64,000 bases of DNA from Chrysaora quinquecirrha (lineage: Eukaryota > Cnidaria > Scyphozoa > Semaeostomeae > Pelagiidae). Both the position numbers and the translations under genes were made by a program. Below, in pieces: positions 22,483 through 64,000 of the stretch. The stretch lies in contig JACTAT010000100.1 of NCBI GenBank assembly GCA_014526335.1, positions 79,249 through 143,248 of the forward strand, in the 5' to 3' direction. The notes under the pieces are model-generated. The model searched no databases and was not told the origin of the DNA. It saw nothing but the letters and a program-made list of their open reading frames with translations. The stretch's first letter is position 1, and every line of letters begins with the position of its first letter.

Positions 22483-23567
22483 GGGACCGGTTGACAAAAT
22501 TTGTTGTTTTTTGGCTTGGAAATAATTAGCATAAATTATGTAAATTATTCCAGTCCGTGGTTGTGAAGCTACAGCTCTCCAACTCATCAATGAGTTTTGG
22601 AAGCTGTACAATATTTTTCCTTCGGTTACACTTGCTTTCAACGATCAATTTGAACCAACATGAAAAGAAACATGCTTCAAAGAAATCAGTAGAGAGAAAT
22701 CCATGTTAGCAAGCGCTTGCTGTGGTTAGAAGTTATCATGTTTGTTAATTTTGGAAGTTTCTACACAAGTCAGGAACAAATCTTATTTCGTGAATTGGTT
22801 AGCTAGATTTCGACTCATTATTGCCACCAAACTTCAGTGCTTTCCTATTTTACAAGTATCCTAATATTTCAGGTAGGAGTAATTTATTTGAAGCCGGTAT
22901 ATTTAAATTGTTAAAGATTTAAGTTGAATCATACATAGATATTTGCTGCAAAGAAGTTTGGCTTTGCGACTGCATGAATGAGATTTCCCAACTTTTGAAA
23001 TTGTGTTCAACAAATGTTGTAAAAACTGACTTGAGGAGAAAAAGTTATAGCCAAACCAATGTAAACAATCTCATTTTCTTAAAGCAAATTTTACTATTTT
23101 AGTTCACTTTGACTTCTTCAAAATTATTTTTCTTCTTATTTCTCTTTACCTGCTTGCTTTACCGCGGAAAAGCAAATTTCGAGTTGCTTCAAACTTTCTA
23201 TAATTTCTCCGTGGAGTTGTTAAACTATAATTCGTTCTTTATCTTTCCTTTTCTGTATATTCTTTCTATCCCAGTTCAGTTCATTTTTAGCTGTTTTCTT
23301 TTCGGGTAGGAGTGAAAAATGCCCCGGGCCGCAGCAGTTTTGTTTTTAAATTTCTTTCATTTGGCGAACACCATTTCTAATGTATGCGGACAAAAGTTCT
23401 ATTGTTTGTTCTTAGCCAATCAGAATGCAGAACAGCGAAACCGGTTCCAGGGTCAAATGGGGCAGCGCAGTGTTCACGTAGAGGTCCTATTTGCCCTGGG
23501 TACGAGGTTGTCTGTTGCGGGCTGAGCTAACAACAACAACAACAGATATCCTTGGGAACGAAGTTGT
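22483..23567. repeat. Upstream tandem unit 1 of CYFIP
   Basis: First of three direct copies of a 1.09-kb segment running from GGGACCGGTTGACAAAATTT to the TIR element end GGGAACGAAGTTG. It contains ATGCCCCGGGCCGCAGCAG at 23319, repeated at 24412 and 26279. The 68-codon ORF there is carried passively and crosses the TIR element. Confidence 0.9.
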
Positions 23568-24660
23568 GGGACCGGTTGACAAAATTTGTCAGTTTTTGGC
23601 TTGGAATAATTAGCATAAATTATGTAAATGATTCCAGTCCGTGGCTGTGGCGGCCACAGCTCTCCAACTCATCAATGAGTTTTGGAAGCTGTACAATATT
23701 TTTCCTTCGGTTACACTTGCTTTCAACGATCAATTTGAACCAACATGAAAAGAAACATGCTTCAAAGAAATCAGTAGAGAGAAATCCATGTTAGCAAGCG
23801 CTTGCTGTGGTTAGAAGTTATCATGTTTGTTAATTTTGGAAGTTTCTACACAAGTCAGGAACAAATCTTATTTCGTGAATTGGTTAGCTAGATTTCGACT
23901 CATTATTGCCATCAAACTTCAGTGCTTTCCTCTTTTACAAGTATCCTAATATTTCAGGTAAGAGTAATTTATTTGAAGCCGGTAGATTTAAATTGTTAAA
24001 GATTTAAGTTGAATCATAGCCTACATAGATATTTGCTGCAAAGAAGTTTGGCTTTGCGACTGCATGAATGAGATTTCCCAACTTTTGAAATTGTGTTCAA
24101 CAAATGTTGTAAAAACTGACTTGAGGAGAAAAAGTTATAGCCAAACCAATGTAAACAATCTCATTTTCTTAAAGCAAATTTTACCATATTAGTTCACTTT
24201 GACTTCTTCAAAATTATTTTTCTTCTTATTTCTCTTTACCTGCTTGCTCAAAATTTTACCGCGGAAAAGCAAATTTCGAGTTGCTTCAAACTTTCTATAA
24301 TTTCTCCGTGGAGTTGTTAAACTATAATTCGTTCTTTATCTTTCCTTTTCTGTATATTCTTTCTATCCCAGTTCAGTTCATTTTGCTGTTTTCTTTTCGG
24401 GTAGGAGGAAAATGCCCCGGGCCGCAGCAGTTTTGTTTTTAAATTTCTTTCATTTGGCGAACACCATTTCTAATGTATGCGGACAAAAGTTCTATTGTTT
24501 GTTCTTAGCCAATCAGAATGCAGAACAGCGAAACCGGTTCCAGGGTCAAATGGGGCAGCGCAGTGTTCACGTAGAGGTCCTATTTGCCCTGGGTACGAGG
24601 TTGTCTGTTGCGGGCTGAGCTAACAACAACAACAACAGATATCCTTGGGAACGAAGTTGT
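23568..24660. repeat. Upstream tandem unit 2 of CYFIP
   Basis: Second direct copy, 1093 bp, very close in sequence to unit 1 and unit 3. The offset between matching positions (23319 and 24412) is 1093. Confidence 0.92.
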
Positions 24661-26474
24661 GGGACCGGTTGACAAAATTTGTCAGTTTTTGGCTTGGAAT
24701 AATTAGCATAAATTATGTAAATGATTCCAGTCCGTGGCTGTGGCGGCCACAGCTCTCCAACTCATCAATGAGTTTTGGAAGCTGTACAATATTTTTCCTT
24801 CGGTTACACTTGCTTTCAACGATTAATTTGAACCAACATGAAAAGAAACATGCTTCAAAGAAATCAGTAGAGAGAAATCCATGTTAGCAAGCGCTTGCTG
24901 TGGTTAGACGTTATCATGTTTGTTAATTTTGGAAATTTCCCCGCGAGTTTCTACACAAGTCAGGAACAAATCTTATTTCGTGAATTGGTTTGCTAGATTT
25001 CGACTCATTATTGCCATCAAACTTCAGTGCTTTCCTCTTTTACAAGTATCCTAATATTTCAGGTAAGAGTAATTTATTTGAAGCCGGTAGATTTAAATTG
25101 TTAAAGATTTAAGTTGAATCATACATAGATATTTGCTGCAAAGAAGTTTGGCTTTGCGACTGCATGAATGAGATTTCCCAACTTTTGAAATTGTGTTCAA
25201 CAAATGTTGTAAAAACTGACTTGAGGAAAAAAAGTTATAGCCAAACCAATGTAAACAATCTCATTTTCTTAAAGCAAATTTTACCATATAAGTTCACTTT
25301 GACTTCTTCAAAATTATTTTTCTTTTTATTTCTCTTTACCTGCTTGCTCAAAATTTTACCGCGGAAAAGCACATTTCGAGTTGCTTCAAACTTTCTATAA
25401 TTTCTCCGTGGAGTAGTTAAACTATAATTCGTTCTTTATCTTTCCTTTTCTGTATATTCTTTCTATCCCAGTTCAGTTCATTTTTAGCTGTTTTGTAATC
25501 TGGTTGTTTAGCTGGCCGAGCGGTATAGCCGATAAACACCAACCAAATACAAGATAAGAAATGACGATGAGAGAGATACCAATATTTCCAGAGCTGTTTC
25601 GATTCCAGTGTTCATAAACATCAAAGTACTAGGTTAAATAAACGAAAAACAACGTGTTCAATGCCACCTTTCTCAAGTGCAGCACAAACAGTTAAACGAC
25701 ACTCAGGCTCCCATGTCCTGAAAAACGATGACTAACTACATTAGTCACAAAATACACAATAAACAGCAACAGCACCTCGGCAAGATCTTTTTCAAGTACC
25801 TTGCCTCGGCCTACTTAACCTAGACTCCTCAGTCCTTTCAGCTACATCTTGTCTGTCTGAATCCACACTCTCTCCCTAAACTCTCTCTCTCCCCATTACA
25901 GTTAAAATACGAGCTAAATATATACGGACAAATTACTGACTAAGCATGACAGAACAATCTAGAAAAGTTACAAACAAATATGCAATGTTACCTAAAATAC
26001 AAGGAAGTAATGATGACAGTGCATTAGCGAAGTAAAACAAGTAATACGTGATAACAATGGGAACAATGGAACGGAATGCTGACTAACTATGCATGACGCA
26101 ACTAAGATACCTAGAAAATGCGATTACGTAATGATCTAAATACAAAGTAAATCTAACAAAAAACCTAAAGATGATTCTAGAAAATACGAGAAAAATGGAA
26201 ATAGAAATACATTTTAAAGAAACATATAGTCCTAAAAAGTAGCTGTATTACAGTTTTCTTTTCGGGTAGGAGTGAAAAATGCCCCGGGCCGCAGCAGTTT
26301 TGTTTTTAAATTTCTTTCATTTGGCGAACGCTATTTCTAATTTATGCGGACAACAAAAGTTCTATTGTTTGTTCTTAGCCAATCAGAATGCAGAACAGCG
26401 AAACCGGTTCCAGGGTCAAATGGGGCAGCGCAGTGTTCACGTAGAGGTCCTATTTGCCCTGGGTACGAGGTTGG
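24661..26474. repeat. Upstream tandem unit 3 of CYFIP, split by insertion
   Basis: Third copy, interrupted at 25493/26253 by a 759-bp element and otherwise continuous. It ends GGGTACGAGGTTG, 35 bases before the CYFIP start codon, so this unit forms the immediate 5' flank of the gene. Confidence 0.9.
25494..26252. mobile_element. 759-bp inserted element with 4-bp target duplication
   Basis: Units 1 and 2 give the empty site CTGTTTTCTTTT. In unit 3 the site is split with GTTT duplicated (25490-25493 and 26253-26256) around TGTAAT...ATTACA. The interior has a tRNA box A-like TGGCCGAGCGG near 25513 and box B-like GTTTCGATTCC near 25596, then AT-rich sequence without an ORF. It may be a non-autonomous DNA element that captured tRNA-like sequence. 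Confidence 0.75.
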
Positions 26475-26508
26475 GACAAACCTTCATTCAATATTTGGGT
26501 GGATCAAA

Positions 26509-59030
<32,522 letters not shown>

Positions 59031-61073
59031 ACTGCTTTTGTATGCATAATAGGTGGACAAAGAACGATAACTTGGTATGCTAGTAAATATTAATTATATT
59101 TTTTATAGTTTTGTAGCGAATTGATGGAACATCTTAGCAAAATCCAGATGGGTCATTTTGCGTAATAGGTCGTCGCGCGTAAATTACCCGGGTTATTGCT
59201 ATCTGGGTCAAAATTATAGAGACTCTTTGAAGCTTTTAAAGCAGCTCCGCTTTGTCCAAGCCCCCGCTCCCCCATATCAATTTTGGAGATTGAATCTAAT
59301 TCCTAAGCGGCAGGTTATACCTTGTCTTGAAACGGAGGCAACATTGATACAGGGGGAGGGGTGGTCCGTCCTATTTCTAATGATTTTTAATAAGTTTGTG
59401 CTGCACGGAGAAAGTCTCTATGAATTTTGGCCAGGATTGTGGCATTGAGGCCTGACATCAGGGTCTAGTCAGGGCTTAGCTAAAAGGGCCAAAGCTTAAA
59501 TATGCAAAATAAACCCTCAAGTGGTATTATACTTTAGAAATAACCTCAAATAGTAGTGTAAGTAGCTGAAAATTCATACCGTTTTGATAGCATCCAGTCT
59601 AGCAACAAAATGTTCTGTTCACAGTTTGTAACAATCAAATACGCATCAGGTTGCAAACTACGCTCGAAACACTAGGAAATTAGACTTAAAGGGTATTACC
59701 TACAAGAAGTACCCGGAAATAGCAGTAGCATTTCTCTATTTTAGGCCATTTGGCAGACGTTTAGTGAGACCATAATACCGACTGGACCCCTCTCTAGGGC
59801 CGCAATTGTAGTACGCCCTGAAGTAAAATGGCACATGCAACGCGTAACTGCTAACTACTGTCTTATGCGCTTCCTCTTTCGTTCCATATACTGTACATGA
59901 GTATTTTCATTTCGTGCCATGTTGGTTAGCGTCAGTTCTCCACACCTTGTTCGACAGCATCTTAATTTCGTTCCGTAGTCATTAATGTCTTCTCTTCATA
60001 TCATCTTCACAAGCTGCTTTCTTCGTTCTTCACTCATCAGCATCTTCATTTCATATCATATTCATTAGCAGCAGTATTCCATACCACATGTCATGGCATC
60101 TTTATTTCGCTCCACGCAACCTCTTTGTTTCATGCTGTATTCCTCAACATCTTCATTTCCTACTACACTTATCATCTTCTTCAGCCGATTCGCAACAGTC
60201 AACATCGTCAAGTCCTCTTAAAATCAGTTTACTTTATGTAAAACTGAGACAGACCCCGTGCTGTCTGATGGATTTCACAGAAGCGGATACTTGTTACTGT
60301 TCATAATAGCAATATCACTTGTATTAGCATGTGAAATCATAACTATATCACAAATTTGACAAATTAAGGTTCAACCCCTTTTTAAGTAATTTTTCCTTTC
60401 GTATTGATTTGCAGAAAGAGTTATTAGACGATATGGCTGGGGAGGGGTAAGGGGGCAAGCTATAAATAAGTACGTTGGTACTTCCTTGTACAGTAAGTCC
60501 CCGCTTTTATGGAGCAGCACCTTTGGACGCAGCCTATTGTTTAAAAACAATAAACAACTGCTTTGCTTATAGCATTTTTGGCTGCAGTTTCCTTTAACCC
60601 TTTAGGCCTGAAATATTTCCCAAGTGCCTATTCATTTTCATATAGATCTTCTTGTGAAAGCATAAGCACATGCAAATTCAACTATTTCTGAGATGAACTC
60701 TTGGCAAAAGCATCGAGCTTTACAAAAATTGCTAATGTTTCGACCCCCTGAAAACACAATGTTTTACACTGTAATACAAAGGGTCACATGGCCCTTCCAG
60801 GGGTGAAACGGTTAAGTCTGTTTCTTAACAGCAGGGAGTTAGTGTTACTGCATTGTAAACTGAACATTTCAGAAAAAAACTTGTATACAGTATTTTAGAA
60901 TGTTACTTTTGGACTCTTTAATTCGTATAGCATTTTTCGAGGAAATAAAATGATTTTTCTGATTCAGTCTCAATGGTCTTGTCACGTTTCTCTCTGATTA
61001 ATTTTCGTGTAAACAACGTTTGGGAATGATGTTAAAAACGCTCTTCTTAATGTTTCAGTATTTGTCGCAACCC
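59031..61073. other. CYFIP 3' flank, non-coding
   Basis: No further coding exon recognised. AATAAA occurs at about 59508 and 60945; either could serve polyadenylation but nothing decides it. 60414-60450 has an acceptor-donor-like frame (TTTGCAG...GGTAAGG) without coding support. Confidence 0.4.
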
Positions 61074-61336
61074 TCTACTATACTGATGATAACCCTCAAC
61101 GACACTCCGCATTCTCCACTTTCATGATGATAACCCTCCACGTTACATTGGCACCCTCCGCTGTACTGAAGATATCCCTCCATGTTACAAATGATAACCC
61201 TCCAATATACTGATGATAACCCTCCACGATACACCGCATCCTCCACTTTCATGATGATATCCCGCCACGCCACAAATTATAACCCTCCACTGTACTGATT
61301 ATAACCCTCCACCATACTCCGCATCCTCCACTTTAA
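61074..61336. repeat. ATAACCCTCCAC tandem repeat
   Basis: Repeated GATGATAACCCTCCAC, CTCCGCATCCTCCACTTTCA phrases with a period near 120 bp, plus a shorter third copy. Confidence 0.75.
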
Positions 61337-61352
61337 CCTTTTCAACCCATTG

Positions 61353-61665
61353 CCTAGTTTAGGCAGCGCATTATGGGCGCAGCGAATTAAATTATTGCCT
61401 AAAAATCTGTCTAAGTGTCAATTTCATTCGCTCATAATGCGCTGTATAAACTAACCACTTTTTGAAGCGACTTAAATTATTAAATGCGCTCATAATGCGC
61501 TGCTCCAAGCGAAATACAAGCGAATTATATCTTTTCCTTTAATGCGCTCTGAATTAAATTCGCTGTCTAAATCCATCATGTAGTTTAGAGCGCTCTAACA
61601 GCGCATCATTCGTGATGCAAGCTGAATTTAATTCGCCGCGCCCATAATGCGCTGTCTAAACTAGG
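61353..61665. mobile_element. TIR element, CCTAGTTTAGGCAGCGCATT ends
   Basis: The left terminus CCTAGTTTAGGCAGCGCATT pairs with AATGCGCTGTCTAAACTAGG at the right. The interior alternates GCGCTCATAATGCGCTG and TTAATTCGC phrases. Non-coding. Confidence 0.8.
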
Positions 61666-61917
61666 CCTAATTCTACACCAAGGCCCTTCGATTAATGGAA
61701 TCAATAGAAGATGATTTTTGGGTAAGGGTTATATATGAGCATACTATTAGTCCATTGAGTATGCCAGAAAATGTTTCCGCTGTTTATCGCAATTCTGAAG
61801 TTTTGTCTCTTTTACAGTATATATTATATCCCTTATACAGTATATAGTTTTTTATTTTTATCAGATATCAAATATGCAGTCCTGTAGGGCCCGTATATCA
61901 AAGCTTTCACACAAGCA

Positions 61918-62171
61918 TACACTTTTTTTTCAATAAGCAACTTGACTTTGGTCCAGCCCTTGAGAGTTGCTTAACAAATCTAGGATTTCAGCCGTGATAG
62001 AATGACTGGTACCCCCTAAAACCTCTTATTTTGGCTCTTTTCTGGCTTCTCAATGTAATTGACAAGTTTGCAAGGATGTACTGTATAAAGAAAGCTATTT
62101 CACCAGAAATTTTAACAAAATCTCAGCCCTGGTTGCTTATTGAACAGTTGCTTATTAAAAAAAAGAGTGTA
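61918..62171. mobile_element. TIR element, ACACTC family, copy 3
   Basis: Ends TACACTTTTTTTTCAATAAG and CTTATTAAAAAAAAGAGTGTA (the second read in two parts), about 25-bp inverted repeats. Non-coding. Confidence 0.7.
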
Positions 62172-62355
62172 GAGGCAGTGATGCTTATGTGGGCGAGATT
62201 GCAATGCGGATCTTGACTCCACCCCTAAAATGACGAAAATATGTTACTGTAGAGAAAACCAGTGAAATTTTCGGGGTTCTCTTTTTTACATTCGCTTTTT
62301 TTACAGCCCGTCCAGTTTTCTGTCCAGCTTGTAGTCGCCCCACTTGGCGCCCAAG

Positions 62356-62577
62356 ATGCCCAAGAAAACCTCTCGTCGATCTCGTCCCCTTTTCAAAATT
62401 CTCCTTGTATCCTTGTATCCTTGTATCCCTGTAACCATGCGCAAAAATATTGATGAAGATTTCTCAGGAAGTCAAGAAGCGGAGGTGACATTTTTACAAA
62501 TTGACTTGGAAATTTCAACGAAAACAAGGCAATTGGAAAGCAAACTTTGTCGAGAAAACCTTCAACATTTAGATTAA
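62356..62577 (+). CDS. Short basic ORF, faintly borealin-like
   Basis: 73 codons from ATG at 62356 (an in-frame ATG is also at 62344): MPKKTSRRSRPLFKILL, then TFLQIDLEISTKTRQLESKL and a stop. The F-L-x-x-D-x-E-x-x-x-x-x-R-Q-x-E-S pattern resembles the N-terminal helix of borealin (chromosomal passenger complex), which also follows a basic start. A CCTTGTAT tandem (62400-62430) sits inside. It could be a stray exon, a gene relic or chance; no downstream exon was found. Confidence 0.25.
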   Translation: MPKKTSRRSRPLFKILLVSLYPCIPVTMRKNIDEDFSGSQEAEVTFLQIDLEISTKTRQLESKLCRENLQHLD

Positions 62578-62913
62578 TGGATAAGTATCCTATTTCTTTA
62601 CACCTTGTTGAAAAGTTTGGCGAAACACCGGCTTTAATAATTTGACTTCTGTGAGTAGGCGTTTTAGGCCCATTTTTGATGAAAATGGAGATGTTGAAAT
62701 CTGAAATGTTTCCTGCCCTGTACCCTTTTGGTTATTGATGCACCGGGCTGTGGAAAAGTTATGGAGTATTCAGCTTTGATTTAAAATCTTTTCTTGTTGT
62801 GCAAGGCCAGACTAAAGTTGTACTAATAACTTTTATGCCGCATTATTGAACTGTAAATTTGAGCCACGCAATCATTTCCGTGTTGAAAAGAGGAAGCAAG
62901 TATAACTTTGACC

Positions 62914-64000
62914 ATGGCTGCGGAAAACTTGCCATCGTTAGATAACTTTTTAGAAAGTTTGAAACTTTCTCACCTTTCAGAGATATTTATCGGTCATAAT
63001 ATTGAAAGCTTGAGTCAGATGTTGGAATTTGATGATAACAAGCTCAAAGACATAGGAGTTGAAAAGCCAGGTCACCGGAAACGAATGTTGAAAGAACTGA
63101 CAACTCTACGAATGCGATGTAAAATTGAAAAAGAGAGAATGAGTGTTTTTATGGAAGGTGATCAGAATAAATTTGATTTCAATGAAGAAGATAGTAGTGG
63201 TAATGTTATAAATGATAGCAAAGTTGATACAACTGGCAGTGTTAATGCTGACGACAGTGAACATGTAGACAGTTTTCTACCTGAAATTAAAGATGTCCCG
63301 GTGATTCCACCTGAAATTCAAGATGACTTTGTGAATGACTTAGTAAAATTTTCAGATGAAGAACCAAAAATTCAGAATATTCCCAGACAGTCGGAGGAAG
63401 AGCCACCTCCTCCGGAGAAAGAGCCACCTCCTCTGGAGGAAGAGCCACCTCCTCTTCCTGTCAAAAGTAGACCAAGCAAAAAGATGCCCCCACCAAAGCC
63501 TCCTCCGAGAATTGTTTCACCGGACTCAAACCAACAACCCACTCTACCTGAGATTCCACCTCGGGAAGACCTTGGAGAAAATGCTGAACAAGCAATACCC
63601 AATTCTGACCAAGGTAATCAAAACACAGAATTTGTAACAAGAGATGCCACACTTTTAAGTCCTGAAAAAGATTTTCAAGGAACTGGTAAGGCACCAGATC
63701 GTGCTGTGACAATGCCTGGCTCAAAAATGAAGAGAAAAGCCCCAAAACCTCCTATTAAGTCAGCAAGCTTTAGTCTTAAAAGTCCAACACAAAAAGAGAG
63801 CCCACAGAATAGCTTTGAATTACCGAAAGAGGATAAAGAACAACAGGACGAAATGTCATATGATAACCCAAGTGAAGCAGCACTTAGTAGAAGTTTGAAT
63901 TTAGGTATAAGGCCTGAAAGTGAACAAGTGCAAGCTGATGTAGGAAAGATACAATTGAGAGATGAACTGCTGAAAAAGATCAATGATGCAATATCTCCAA
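62914..64000 (+). CDS. SAM-domain, proline-rich protein, probably ARAP-like (5' part)
   Basis: Open from ATG (context ACCATGG) to the right edge, 362 codons without an intron. Residues about 6-68 form a SAM domain, with LDNFLESLKLSHLSEIF, IGVEKPGHRKRMLKEL and LRMR; the G-H-R-K/R-R-x-L ending is typical of ARAP proteins. An acidic linker follows, then proline-rich segments with PPLPVKSRPSKKMPPPKPPP (about residues 184-203) and KRKAPKPPIKSASFSL, likely SH3 ligands. ARAPs (PtdInsP3-dependent Arf-GAP and Rho-GAP at membranes) have SAM, proline-rich, then PH domains, and ARAP2 has a long first coding exon. The PH and GAP parts would lie beyond the window, so another SAM adaptor is possible. Confidence 0.7.
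   Translation, partial: MAAENLPSLDNFLESLKLSHLSEIFIGHNIESLSQMLEFDDNKLKDIGVEKPGHRKRMLKELTTLRMRCKIEKERMSVFMEGDQNKFDFNEEDSSGNVINDSKVDTTGSVNADDSEHVDSFLPEIKDVPVIPPEIQDDFVNDLVKFSDEEPKIQNIPRQSEEEPPPPEKEPPPLEEEPPPLPVKSRPSKKMPPPKPPPRIVSPDSNQQPTLPEIPPREDLGENAEQAIPNSDQGNQNTEFVTRDATLLSPEKDFQGTGKAPDRAVTMPGSKMKRKAPKPPIKSASFSLKSPTQKESPQNSFELPKEDKEQQDEMSYDNPSEAALSRSLNLGIRPESEQVQADVGKIQLRDELLKKINDAISP

Noticed and set aside
23319..23525. 68-codon ORF MPRAAAVLFLNFFHLANTIS, repeated at 24412 and 26279
   Set aside because: A signal-like start, but it runs through a TIR element and is repeated only because the whole unit is. No splice partner.
26344..26508. In-frame upstream extension of CYFIP exon 1 by 55 codons
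   Set aside because: The residues come from the TIR element, not the family. The family N-terminus begins at 26509.
60414..60451. Small exon between TTTGCAG and GGTAAGG
   Set aside because: Splice-like borders only; no family sequence or frame link to CYFIP or the downstream gene.
63356..63637. 93-codon plus-strand ORF and three minus-strand ORFs at 63.37-63.98 kb
   Set aside because: Shadow frames of the SAM/proline-rich coding exon.

Overview
The window is metazoan nuclear DNA: AT-rich, intron-rich, and crowded with short inverted-repeat elements, tRNA-derived SINEs and satellites. Gene content and repeat style suggest a marine invertebrate, most likely an anthozoan cnidarian such as a stony coral. 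That placement is inferred, since no sequence search was possible. Nothing looks bacterial or viral, and I see no rRNA, intact tRNA or CRISPR array. A 581-base run of N lies at 12330-12910.

Layout. (1) 1-15.4 kb, minus strand: parts of two Cys-loop (pentameric ligand-gated ion channel) receptor genes. Gene A (exons at 4429-4359, 3387-3320 and 276-194) runs off the left edge. Gene B (exons at 15430-15311, 14504-14437, 13746-13520, 13414-13332 and 11227-11013) carries the anion-channel Pro-Ala-Arg motif before M2. Both are incomplete here: gene A lacks a recognisable exon 4, and gene B lacks the exon between the Cys-loop and M1 (the N gap lies there) and M3/M4. (2) 19.37-21.20 kb, plus: a two-exon gene for a 462-residue coiled-coil protein of unknown family. 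(3) 22.48-26.47 kb: a 1.09-kb segment in three tandem copies, directly upstream of the next gene, the third split by a 759-bp inserted element. (4) 26.51-59.03 kb, plus: a CYFIP (Sra-1/PIR121) gene with 26 confidently mapped coding exons and one doubtful one. Its introns hold four large satellite arrays. (5) 62.34-62.58 kb, plus: a short ORF with faint borealin-like features. (6) 62.91 kb to the right edge, plus: the first coding exon of a SAM-domain, proline-rich protein, probably ARAP-like (Arf-GAP/Rho-GAP).

Working together. CYFIP is the Rac1-binding subunit of the WAVE regulatory complex, which controls Arp2/3-driven actin branching. ARAP proteins also act on Arf/Rho GTPases and actin, but adjacency in an animal genome does not imply co-regulation. 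The two receptor genes are a likely tandem family with a shared exon plan (68-nt and 83-nt exons, identical phases).

I found no new multi-gene system. The most notable items are the triplicated CYFIP upstream region with its datable insertion, the intronic satellites, a decayed duplication of an exon end, the non-conserved CYFIP exon 6, and several inverted-repeat families with clear target duplications.
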